NCBI GenBank assembly: GCA_017792465.1
Contig: CP051234.1
Span: 2,296,606-2,360,605, forward strand
Length of the DNA: 64,000 bases
Origin: Filomicrobium sp.
Lineage (GTDB): Bacteria; Pseudomonadota; Alphaproteobacteria; Rhizobiales; Hyphomicrobiaceae
Direction of reading: 5' to 3'
In this document: positions 54,740-64,000 of the stretch, one piece after another
How positions within the stretch are numbered: position 1 is the stretch's first letter
Layout: every line of letters starts with the position of its first letter
The notes under the pieces: model-generated
Seen by the model: only the letters and a program-made list of their open reading frames with translations
Databases searched by the model: none
Told to the model about the DNA's origin: nothing
Program-made: the position numbers and the translations under genes

Positions 54740-54794
54740 CACTTCCTTTGCGCAACACTGCGCAAGCTTGTGTTGCCGTCCTAAAGTCGTGTGG
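54740..54794. repeat. TTCCTAAAGTC stem-loop interrupted by a 23-bp repeat
   Basis: CACTTCC (54740-54746) and TCCTAAAGTCGTGTGGG (54778-54794) are the two parts of the stem-loop seen intact elsewhere. Between them lies TTTGCG, the 23-bp repeat at 54753-54775, and CCG. TCC is present on both sides of the insert. Confidence 0.7.
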
Positions 54795-54915
54795 GATGGT
54801 CGCGGCAACCGGCGCCGTGCATTTTCCATTCGCGCTTCGAATGCCCACGCCTTCGGCGCATCCGCGCGCCGGACAACCAGCCATAATCGGCCCATTGATG
54901 ATTTCTAACTGGTTC

Positions 54916-55020
54916 GTCATCCCCGCGTAGGCGGGGATCCGTACACGTGCAGGCCTTGGCAATAGGGTTTTCACTTTGCATCATCTTGGATAGATCCCCG
55001 ACCAAGTCGGGGATTACGAC
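54916..55020. repeat. 105-bp GTCATCCCCGC element
   Basis: It begins GTCATCCCCGCGTAGGCGGGGATCC and ends GATCCCCGACCAAGTCGGGG then ATTACGAC when read in two blocks. Both ends are hairpins. It is a relative of the 108-bp elements with a different stem sequence, and belongs to a class of GTCATCCC repeats widespread in proteobacteria. Confidence 0.75.
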
Positions 55021-55073
55021 AAAGGGGCCGGCATCCGATTCCGCTCGGGCTGGAAATGATCTATCCTTGCCTC

Positions 55074-55424
55074 ATGACCGATGAACTCGATCTCGAGCAT
55101 TTCCGTGGACGGCTGCTGGCGCGACGAGACGAACTACAAGCGCTGCAGTCGATGAGTTCGGGCAGTCGCGATGCGGTTGAACTCGACCAGACCAGCGTCG
55201 GTCGCGTATCGCGGATCGATGCCATTCAGCAGCAGCAAATGGCACTTGCCTCGCAGCGCCAGCGCGAGGAAGAACTGGTACGTATCGATGCCGCGCTTCA
55301 GCGCATCGAAGATGGGTCTTATGGTGAGTGTCTAATCTGCGAGGAACCCATCGCGATCAAAAGGCTCGAATTCGATCCGGCGATCGCGACGTGCGTGACA
55401 TGCGCTGCGCAACGCAGCCGATAG
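55074..55424 (+). CDS. TraR/DksA-type C4 zinc-finger protein
   Basis: A 116-residue protein from the second of two possible ATGs (55056 is the other). The N-terminal two thirds is a helical hairpin (LDLEHFRGRLLARRDELQAL, LDQTSVGRVSRIDAIQQQQM) and the C-terminus is the zinc finger CLICEEPI...CVTCAAQ with four cysteines. The coiled coil tip lacks an obvious DxxDxA motif, so it may not act on RNA polymerase in the DksA manner. It is preceded by the repeat-rich gap and stands alone. Confidence 0.88.
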   Translation: MTDELDLEHFRGRLLARRDELQALQSMSSGSRDAVELDQTSVGRVSRIDAIQQQQMALASQRQREEELVRIDAALQRIEDGSYGECLICEEPIAIKRLEFDPAIATCVTCAAQRSR

Positions 55425-55604
55425 GCCAGCCTCTGCGAAACCACCAAGCCTTTAACCCTAGCCGCATTCGCGCCGCTAACGATGTTGCGCTGGAGACATG
55501 CAGTGCGCGCCCTTTTTGCTATTCTCTCGATTGAAGCATCGCGCCGCGTGACGTTTCCTGATCCTGCCTGCACCCCAACAGCGAACCCAAAGAGGATTGA
55601 GACG

Positions 55605-56666
55605 GTGAGCCTGTTTGAGAAACCGCCTGAAGAGTTCCCCTTCTCCGCCGACGTCAAATCCCGGCCCGCGCATTACCAGATTAAGTCGTGCCCATCGGAC
55701 TGGGGATCTATCTTGATCGTCGCGGGAATGTGGGCGTTGGTCGGGTCGTTCCTCACTTTGCTCATCATCGGGACGGTGGTTGTGGAGAGTCTGGGCCTCG
55801 GCGCTTACGAGCCATTGGTTTCGATTGGCATCGTCGTTGTCTTCCTGGCCTGCGTCGTCTGGTACTACCTGCCCGAATTGCTCGACAATATGCGCACGGT
55901 CGATGTGACGATCGCAGACGACGAAGTTTCAGTCCGGGTGACGTCGCCGCTTGGCGAAAAATCCTGGAGCGATCCGCTGTCGGTCTACCAAGGCGTGGCG
56001 CAGCTCGATCACGGCATGCAGGATCTCGGTGGCTCCAAGGCGATAATCGGCAGCGTTGTCCTGAAGCATCCCGACCCCAAGAAGTCAGTGCCGCTTACCA
56101 TTCGTGCGCAGAAGGACCTGGGCAAGAAAACTGTCAAGCGTTTTGCCGAGCAGCTCGGCGTGCCAGCACTCGAAGGCATCGGCGATGACAGCGGCGACAA
56201 GGCGCTGCCGGAAGGCACGTTGCTGGTCAACACGCGCCAGAGCCTCATTCTCAAATTGTTCTACTGGGGTTGCGTGATTGTGGCCGTTGGGCTTGGAATG
56301 GTGACCGGTTACAAGGTGTTCTTCGATGGCGGCGATCCGGCGCTTCTATCACTGCCTCTCGTCTTCGGCGTCACGGCGTGGCTCTTGAGAATGTATTCGT
56401 CGATTTACGTGACGGCGATGCGCGAATGGCAGGGCGAGATCTGGCTGCGCTGCGACGCGATCTCGAATTACGAATACCGCTTCAAGCCGGGCGAGATCAA
56501 TATGGCCAGCCGCAACGAAGGCAAGTCGAGCTACGTCTCGCGTCAGCAAGTGCACACGCCCTACATCACGATGGGCGTCAAAGGCCGCAAGCTTCCGTTC
56601 ATCCTCGACCTGCAGGGCGATTACGTGAACGAGAAAGAGGTCTACCGGTTGGCGCGGAGAAGGTAG
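55605..56666 (+). CDS. four-helix membrane protein, unknown function
   Basis: A 353-residue protein from a GTG with AGAGGA eight bases upstream. Two helices lie near 36-58 and 72-90 (WGSILIVAGMWALVGSFLTLLIIG), a globular segment with beta character follows (VTIADDEVSVRV), then two helices near 222-244 and 250-270, and a C-terminal domain (AISNYEYRFKPGEINMASRN). The paired helix/globular layout suggests an internal duplication. No known family was identified. Confidence 0.7.
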   Translation: MSLFEKPPEEFPFSADVKSRPAHYQIKSCPSDWGSILIVAGMWALVGSFLTLLIIGTVVVESLGLGAYEPLVSIGIVVVFLACVVWYYLPELLDNMRTVDVTIADDEVSVRVTSPLGEKSWSDPLSVYQGVAQLDHGMQDLGGSKAIIGSVVLKHPDPKKSVPLTIRAQKDLGKKTVKRFAEQLGVPALEGIGDDSGDKALPEGTLLVNTRQSLILKLFYWGCVIVAVGLGMVTGYKVFFDGGDPALLSLPLVFGVTAWLLRMYSSIYVTAMREWQGEIWLRCDAISNYEYRFKPGEINMASRNEGKSSYVSRQQVHTPYITMGVKGRKLPFILDLQGDYVNEKEVYRLARRR

Positions 56667-56741
56667 TTATTTCGATCAAAAGTTTTTAGTGGACCCTTCG
56701 GTTGCCCACCCGGCAACCGGGCCATGACAACCAGCCATCAT

Positions 56742-56833
56742 CGGCCCGAAGGGCCGCGGGAGCAAGGCGACCCGCTGCTTGCAGCGCCTGTCGGAGCGGC
56801 CCGCGCGTCAGCGCGGAACAGCCGCGTGAGACA
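56742..56833. repeat. three-hairpin element, copy 3
   Basis: Hairpins CGGCCC-GAA-GGGCCG (56742-56756), CGCTG-CTTG-CAGCG (56773-56786) and CCGCGC-GTCA-GCGCGG (56801-56816). The second stem differs from copies 1 and 2 on both arms but still pairs. A covarying stem-loop (56699-56719, CGGTTGC/GCAACCG) precedes it. Confidence 0.8.
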
Positions 56834-56921
56834 TATTAGTGGGCGCTTCGATTGCCCAATGCCAACCGCGCCATGACAATTCTCCATGAGGGCATTGCTT
56901 GCGACTGACGCAACTCTAATT

Positions 56922-57029
56922 GTCATCCCAGGCTTTATGCCTGGGATCCAGCGCAATGCAAAGTTCTGGGTTCTCCAAGATATTCGACCGTGCCGCGCCC
57001 TGGGTCCCAGGGACAAGCCCTGGGATGAC
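56922..57029. repeat. 108-bp GTCATCCCAGG element, copy 2
   Basis: Same length and same ends as copy 1 at 54509-54616. The terminal hairpins are nearly identical, while the central 40 bases differ more. Confidence 0.85.
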
Positions 57030-57037
57030 AGGGAAGA

Positions 57038-57361
57038 TTATCTCGGAAGCTCGCCGCATTTGCCGGGGTGGGCGAGGGGCTGTTTGGCGGCACGGCGACC
57101 GCAGTCATTGGAATAGGTCTTCCCGTTGCAGCCGCAGACGGGCTTGTACTCGCGGGTGCAGATTTTCGTTGAGCGCGCGCACTTGCCGAGCGTCGCCGGA
57201 GTGATCGCGCCGCAAATGCCGGCTGGCGGATCGCACCATAGTCCCTCGCCGCAGGCGTTCTCGTCGATCACGGCGCAGACGTCACCGACCGTTGCTGCGT
57301 AGCCGGGGACGGCGGTGAGGGCGAGGATTGCGGAGGTGAGGATGAGGGCGAAACTGCGCAA
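57038..57361 (-). CDS. secreted protein with a Kazal-type domain
   Basis: A 107-residue protein with a signal peptide ending PGYA. The C-terminal half fits a Kazal serine-protease-inhibitor domain: YKPVCGCNGKTYSNDCGRRAA, with flanking KICTRE and HPGKC cysteines in the Kazal spacing. The N-terminal half (CAVIDENACGEGLWCDPPAG) is a second small disulfide-rich segment. In animals such domains block trypsin-like proteases. Bacterial examples are few, and the target here is unknown. It lies between two repeat-bearing gaps. Confidence 0.8.
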   Translation of the reverse strand: MRSFALILTSAILALTAVPGYAATVGDVCAVIDENACGEGLWCDPPAGICGAITPATLGKCARSTKICTREYKPVCGCNGKTYSNDCGRRAAKQPLAHPGKCGELPR

Positions 57362-57602
57362 GACGGGGCTCCGGTCGGGTTGGCTGGTAGGGCTGGCAAC
57401 TTATCGCAGAGCGAGGGTTTGTCACGCGGGCTCTTTTTTCTTGCGCGCTCCGGATGCCCATGGCTCCCGTTGGTCGCCGCATCCGCGCGCCTGACAACCA
57501 GCCATCTATGGGCCGACTAGCCGATGGGGCCAAGAAAAAGCTGGCTGCATCGATCTCAAACCCTGCGGAGGATAGTACGGCGCCGGATGCGCGAGGCATG
57601 CT

Positions 57603-57625
57603 CCACACGACTTTAGGACGTGTGG
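57603..57625. repeat. TTCCTAAAGTC stem-loop, inverted copy D
   Basis: CCACAC (57603-57608), loop GACTTTAGGAC, GTGTGG (57620-57625), a perfect six-base-pair stem. It is the reverse-complement orientation of the copies at 39992, 54162 and 63468. Confidence 0.85.
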
Positions 57626-57687
57626 ACGGATAATGCCGAAGCGTGGGCATCCGAAGGCGTAACGAAAAAGCACAGAGGTTTGCCCAC

Positions 57688-57777
57688 CCCCACTGATGCG
57701 AGCGGTCCAAGCTGAAGGCTTGGCCCGCGTTCGAGCTGGCGCCGCGCTTTGCGCGGCGACCGCTCGCATCAGTGGGG
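57688..57777. repeat. three-way inverted repeat: perfect 19-bp stem enclosing two perfect hairpins
   Basis: The outer arms 57688-57706 and 57759-57777 are perfect 19-base complements (CCCCACTGATGCGAGCGGT and its inverse). Inside, CCAAGC/GCTTGG (57707-57723, loop TGAAG) and CGCCGCGC/GCGCGGCG (57740-57758, loop TTT) are also perfect. A 16-base single-stranded linker (57724-57739) joins them. No T-run follows on either side. Confidence 0.9.
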
Positions 57778-57793
57778 CGGGGAGTGGAGGGGA

Positions 57794-59146
57794 CTAGTCT
57801 TCTTTCTCAAAAGCCAATCCAAGGCACGAAACTACATACTGAGCCATCGTATCCCAAATTGCTACCAAATGGTCAGGAGATGGCGCCAAGGTCGTTGAGT
57901 GAACGTACCGATGCATAGTATCAGACGATATAATTCGTTCTCCGTGACTTAATTTCTTTATTTCACGAAAATACTTCTCATCTATAATTTTCCGATCTAA
58001 CAGGAAGTTTGCGGTTTTCTCGATTTTCGTAGAAAGCTTGTCATTCCTATGGACAGTATCGATCCCCGCGTCCTTAATACATAAATCAGTGGAAACCTCC
58101 ACAAGAACCCGCAACAGCACGGAAATCGCATTCACATGCCTGTCAAACGTCAGGTTGAATTGGAGTTCGCCCCAAATCGATTTTATCCGTTGCGCGCTAG
58201 ATGACCACTTTAGCTTGAAATCCACATCTGAAGGTATCAGGGTTTTTCTCTGAGCGTGCGGTTTGACTGTCGTTGTTGCGACTCCGCCAACCTTCGCACT
58301 AGCCCCCTTGCCTCTTGGTCGGACTGCTGATGCCTTAAAGGCCTGAGGTGACACGAGAAGATTATCTTGATTGGGAAGCAAATTATCCTGCTCCAGCATA
58401 TCGAGATATCTCATTTTTGCTGAATTATCCCATATGTCACCGAGTACAACTCTTCGAGCACACATATCGTCTGCGATTCTGTGCAAAGTCGCCATCACAT
58501 CTTCAGGATCATGCGTGAAGTAAAGGCCTTTGCTTGTTAAACTAAGTCCTACACGATTGCGTGTCGCTTCTCCTGATAGCAATCTGTTGAAATTTGATCT
58601 TGGCAGCGCTTGCGCTTTTTCAACATCTCCGGATTCCCGGAAACTCTTTTCAACAAGTTCGGCAATATTTATTTTCTGATGTTTTCCGGTGCGCCCTACA
58701 AAGTTGGCTTTTGCCCTATCATCCCAGTCAGATTGACCGACTCCTTTTTGGGCTCCGGTGTGTCGTCTGTACAGTATTTCATCAATGCGCTCTAAGTCCG
58801 TTTCAACTTGGCATTGGACTATTTCCCAGATCGGCCGAGCACACTTTCTTCGCAAATCTGCGAAAAACTCAATAAGGTCCGTTGTGGCTCGACCAGGCTC
58901 GCTAAGTAATTTCAGGCAAGTTACGCGACGATTGCCATCCCAGACCATAAAATGGTCTCCGTCCGGGGAGACTAGAGGGCGCTCGTAGACTTCGCCTCGC
59001 TCAACGATATCCCGTGCGAGGTTCTTCATTTGCTCTTTCTTGTTTTTTAGCAGCCATACTATCGCTGCCTCTTCGGCTTTTAGATCACCGTGTCGGTCAT
59101 TGGCTGCATTTACCAGAAGAGCTTCAAGAGAAATAACTTCCTCCAT
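57794..59146 (-). CDS. ParB/Srx-fold protein of AT-rich, probably acquired, DNA
   Basis: A 450-residue protein. The N-terminus has the ParB-like nuclease fold: VISLEALLVNAANDRHG, YERPLVSPDGDHFMVWDGNRRVTCLKLL, with the GNRR signature near 71-74. A helix-turn-helix-like section follows (about 165-200) and then a domain of about 150 residues (MFNLTFD-type region near 330-420) of unknown family. The gene is clearly lower in GC than its neighbours (about 45% by eye), suggesting recent transfer. Chromosome-type ParB boxes II and III are not seen, so it is not a segregation ParB. Defence or plasmid-related function is possible. Confidence 0.75.
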   Translation of the reverse strand: MEEVISLEALLVNAANDRHGDLKAEEAAIVWLLKNKKEQMKNLARDIVERGEVYERPLVSPDGDHFMVWDGNRRVTCLKLLSEPGRATTDLIEFFADLRRKCARPIWEIVQCQVETDLERIDEILYRRHTGAQKGVGQSDWDDRAKANFVGRTGKHQKINIAELVEKSFRESGDVEKAQALPRSNFNRLLSGEATRNRVGLSLTSKGLYFTHDPEDVMATLHRIADDMCARRVVLGDIWDNSAKMRYLDMLEQDNLLPNQDNLLVSPQAFKASAVRPRGKGASAKVGGVATTTVKPHAQRKTLIPSDVDFKLKWSSSAQRIKSIWGELQFNLTFDRHVNAISVLLRVLVEVSTDLCIKDAGIDTVHRNDKLSTKIEKTANFLLDRKIIDEKYFREIKKLSHGERIISSDTMHRYVHSTTLAPSPDHLVAIWDTMAQYVVSCLGLAFEKED

Positions 59147-59163
59147 TATTCATTCCTTCAAAT

Positions 59164-62193
<3,030 letters not shown>

Positions 62194-62294
62194 GGAACTT
62201 CGTTACTCGAAGCAGCCGAAATCGGCAATCAGCAGCGGGCGCTCTGGCACCGATCAGGTTGCGGTTTAGTGGCGCGCTCAACGGCTGACCGGCG

Positions 62295-62317
62295 GGCTGC
62301 CTAGCGGCTAGGCAGCC
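62295..62317. other. 11-bp hairpin between uvrA and the OmpV gene
   Basis: GGCTGCCTAGC and GCTAGGCAGCC are exact complements one base apart. GTTTT follows on the + strand; there is no T-run on the - strand, where both neighbours are transcribed. Confidence 0.5.
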
Positions 62318-62344
62318 GTTTTAGGGCATTCGGCCGCGATCGGA

Positions 62345-63166
62345 TCAGCGCTGGAAATCGAACCGGTAGGTTGCCCCAAGGACACCGATGAACTGGTCTT
62401 CGCTCTCGACGATGGGGCTGTCGGCGGCATCGCCGACGAGGCGGGCATATTGGCCGGTCGCTTTCAGCGTGATGCGTTCGGTTAGCTCATATTTGGCGCC
62501 AAGCTCGACGTGGACGTCCTTGATCCCGGCTTCGGCGTCATAGGCCGACAGTCCGGCGACCGAATTCAGGGCCTGAACTCCGGAAATACCGAAATAGGAG
62601 CGCATGTAGACATCGTCGGCGTAAGTTGCACCGACACGCAGGGTTCCGATGAAGCCGGGGCGCAGTTCCTGTTCAAGGCTGCCGCCGAAACGGATCTGAT
62701 AGCCGTCGTCATCGCCGGTGACGATCTGATGGTAGGAAACATCGAGCAGGACGGGGCCGAAGCGATATCCTGCATAGGCGCCGAGCACGAGGCCGTCGTC
62801 GACATCGCCCAACCCGCGGAGGAGATCACCGTCATCCTCGTCGCGGCCGAAGGCGTAACCAGCCAGCGGACCAAGCTCGAAACCGCTGAATTCTACCAGT
62901 CTGAAGCGGACATCGTCAGCACCGCGCACGGTGACGCGATCGCCAAGCCCACCACCGCCAAAGTCCGGGAAAACGACGGGAAAACCGAAAACTTCGTATT
63001 CGTCCGAGCCTTCGTACTTCGGCTTGATGCCGACCGCGCCGCCGATATCAGCGCTGAAGCCCGGGCCTGCGCCATAGCCATCCTGCGCCTGAGCCGGCAC
63101 GAATGCCGTGGCAAAGACGGCAGCTGCTGCCGAGACCGCGATAGCAAAGAATGACAATGGGCGCAT
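62345..63166 (-). CDS. MipA/OmpV-family outer-membrane protein
   Basis: A 273-residue protein with a signal peptide ending PAQAQ. The mature part begins with GFSADIGGAVGIKPKYEGSDEYEVFGFPVV, the conserved opening of the MipA/OmpV family, and ends in the strand LGATYRFDFQR. Members form outer-membrane barrels; MipA of Escherichia coli scaffolds murein synthesis. The start at 63166 follows AAGG six bases upstream. An in-frame upstream ATG (63202) lacks support. Confidence 0.9.
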   Translation of the reverse strand: MRPLSFFAIAVSAAAAVFATAFVPAQAQDGYGAGPGFSADIGGAVGIKPKYEGSDEYEVFGFPVVFPDFGGGGLGDRVTVRGADDVRFRLVEFSGFELGPLAGYAFGRDEDDGDLLRGLGDVDDGLVLGAYAGYRFGPVLLDVSYHQIVTGDDDGYQIRFGGSLEQELRPGFIGTLRVGATYADDVYMRSYFGISGVQALNSVAGLSAYDAEAGIKDVHVELGAKYELTERITLKATGQYARLVGDAADSPIVESEDQFIGVLGATYRFDFQR

Positions 63167-63493
63167 GATCGACCTTTTGGCTCTTATCTCGACCATCCTC
63201 ATAGCAGCTGATGGTTTCCCTAGGTTAACCGATCACGAAAAACCCACAGGGCAAAATTCGAATTCATGGGACTGTTGCGGAATTGTCCCGGACGAATCAG
63301 CTGGGCTGGAACGGCATTCTATGAACAAGCGGTCCAGACCTGCGCTGGCGTCAGCATGGCAAACTGGCGCGTTTGGCGCTGCCCCATATGCGAGAAACTC
63401 CGGCCGAGCCGGGATTTCTGCAGCATAGAGGTAGTTTTTGAGCGTGTTTGCGGGGCTGTCATATCTGCCCACAGTTCCTAAAGTCCTGTGGGG
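63167..63493. other. 327-bp gap between the OmpV gene and phaC
   Basis: It probably holds the promoter for the OmpV gene. Small overlapping frames on the + strand do not look like genes. The TTCCTAAAGTC stem-loop copy at 63468-63492 ends one base before the phaC stop codon. Confidence 0.5.
63468..63492. repeat. TTCCTAAAGTC stem-loop, copy E, next to the phaC stop codon
   Basis: CCCACAG (63468-63474) and CTGTGGG (63486-63492) form a seven-base-pair stem around TTCCTAAAGTC. It lies directly downstream of phaC on the - strand and may end its transcript, although no T-run follows. Confidence 0.75.
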
Positions 63494-64000
63494 CTAACCC
63501 TTCGTTTTGACGTAGGAGCCGGGAGCGTCCTCAATCGGCTCCAGGATCTGTCCTGGCTCACGGGCGGTGACATGCTCACCGGATTGCTTGCTCAGCCATT
63601 CGATCCAGTAAGGCCACCACGAGCCCGGATTTTCGCGGGCCATGTCGATCCAGTCTTCAAGGGTTTCGGCGGCGGCCTTGGACGCCGTCCAATACTGGTA
63701 TTTGACCTTCGCCGGCGGGTTGACGACGCCTGCGATGTGGCCGGAGCCTGCCAGCACCAGTTCGACCGGTCCGCCGAACAACTGCGCGCCGATGAACACG
63801 GACTTCGCCGGGGCGATGTGGTCTTCCTTGGTGGCAAGGTCAAAGACCGGGATCTTGATATCGCTAAGGCAAACCGTCTCGCCGGCGATCTCGAGCTTCC
63901 CCTTGGCGAGCTTGTTCTCGTGGTAGAACTCACGCAGATAATAGCGGTGGTTGGCCGCCGGCATGCGCGTCGAATCCTGGTTCCAATAGAGGAGGTCGAA
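63494..64000 (-). CDS. phaC: poly(3-hydroxyalkanoate) synthase, class I, 3' part only
   Basis: The last 168 codons of a larger gene that runs off the end of the window; the frame is open to base 64000 with FDLLYWNQDSTRMPAANHRYYLREFY. It contains the C-terminal catalytic parts: DLATKEDHIAP with the catalytic aspartate, and VLAGSGHIAGVVNPP with the catalytic histidine. The active-site cysteine lies outside the window. PhaC polymerises hydroxybutyryl-CoA into storage granules, and in organisms using the ethylmalonyl-CoA pathway both draw on the same acetoacetyl-CoA pool. Confidence 0.93.
   Translation of the reverse strand, partial: FDLLYWNQDSTRMPAANHRYYLREFYHENKLAKGKLEIAGETVCLSDIKIPVFDLATKEDHIAPAKSVFIGAQLFGGPVELVLAGSGHIAGVVNPPAKVKYQYWTASKAAAETLEDWIDMARENPGSWWPYWIEWLSKQSGEHVTAREPGQILEPIEDAPGSYVKTKG

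Larger units (their letters stand above)
54008..55073. other. repeat-rich intergenic region of about 1 kb
   Basis: No protein gene is supported. It contains at least eight structured elements: TTCCTAAAGTC stem-loops (54162, and an interrupted one at 54740), covarying stem-loops (54190, 54237, 54423, 54838), a three-hairpin element (54279), a 108-bp GTCATCCCAGG element (54509), two 23-bp palindromic repeats (54685, 54753) and a related GTCATCCCCGC element (54916). Confidence 0.75.
57362..57793. other. 432-bp intergenic region with nested structured elements
   Basis: No gene is supported. It contains a CGGATGC/GCATCCG stem-loop at 57451-57485, an inverted TTCCTAAAGTC stem-loop at 57603-57625 and the large multi-branched inverted repeat at 57688-57777. 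Confidence 0.7.

Noticed and set aside
54162-54775. possible CRISPR array from the repeated short units
   Set aside because: The units differ in sequence and spacing, are palindromic and dispersed, and no cas genes are present, so they are not a CRISPR array.
57688-57777. integron attC site
   Set aside because: The arms lack the RYYYAAC/GTTRRRY core sites and no integrase or cassette genes are nearby.

Overview
The window reads as chromosomal DNA of a GC-rich (roughly 60%) alphaproteobacterium, most likely of the order Hyphomicrobiales and possibly near Hyphomicrobium. The evidence is gene content: the ethylmalonyl-CoA pathway genes ecm, ccr and mcd lie within 11 kb, a class I PHA synthase is present, the order tlpA / argH-lptM-lysA-TIGR02302 is typical of the group, an EipA (DUF1134) protein is encoded, Omp25/31-like barrels occur, and a SAM-II riboswitch precedes metZ. 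No rRNA, tRNA, CRISPR array, transposase or integrase was found.

Layout. 0-12.5 kb: acetyl-CoA assimilation (ecm, ccr, mcd), an EamA exporter, a YihY/BrkB protein, a double H3TH protein and ispG. 12.5-15.2 kb: a repeat-bearing secreted protein, a polyprenyl synthetase, rpmF and a membrane protein. 15.4-20.2 kb: a two-gene module, a winged-helix-like protein followed by a 1142-residue protein with two P-loop ATPase domains, the second HerA/FtsK-like. This is the best candidate for an undescribed protein system here. 20.2-30 kb: an AT-rich gap with a possible microprotein, then moeA, a universal stress protein, apaG-argE, metZ with its riboswitch, dcd, a YaiI protein, dapE and a DUF805 protein. 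30-37.5 kb: two paralogous outer-membrane barrels, two envelope proteins, an ArsR-AHSA1-PhnB cassette, an Asp-box propeller with a MoaD-like gene, and a formyltransferase. 37.5-49.9 kb: a pentapeptide-repeat membrane protein, dapD, tlpA, argH, lptM, lysA, TIGR02302 and a LysR regulator. 50-57.4 kb: EipA, a polysaccharide deacetylase, a lytic transglycosylase-like protein, small secreted proteins, a DksA-type zinc finger and a Kazal-type protein. 57.8-64 kb: an AT-rich ParB-like gene, uvrA, OmpV and the 3' part of phaC.

The intergenic regions at 39.5-40.2, 54.0-55.0, 56.7-57.0, 57.4-57.8 and 63.4 kb carry several families of short structured repeats. One stem-loop family varies in sequence between copies while keeping its base pairing (compensatory changes). 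Another short repeat appears to sit inside a copy of a different repeat. A 90-bp element at 57688-57777 folds as a perfect 19-bp stem enclosing two perfect hairpins. These elements, with the dual-ATPase module, are the least explained parts of the window.

Metabolic links: ecm, ccr and mcd convert crotonyl-CoA towards mesaconyl-CoA, and phaC draws on the same acetoacetyl/hydroxybutyryl-CoA pool. dapD, dapE and lysA form most of the succinylase route to lysine, and argE and argH belong to arginine synthesis. All enzyme functions are inferred from sequence motifs and family knowledge; no database search was run.
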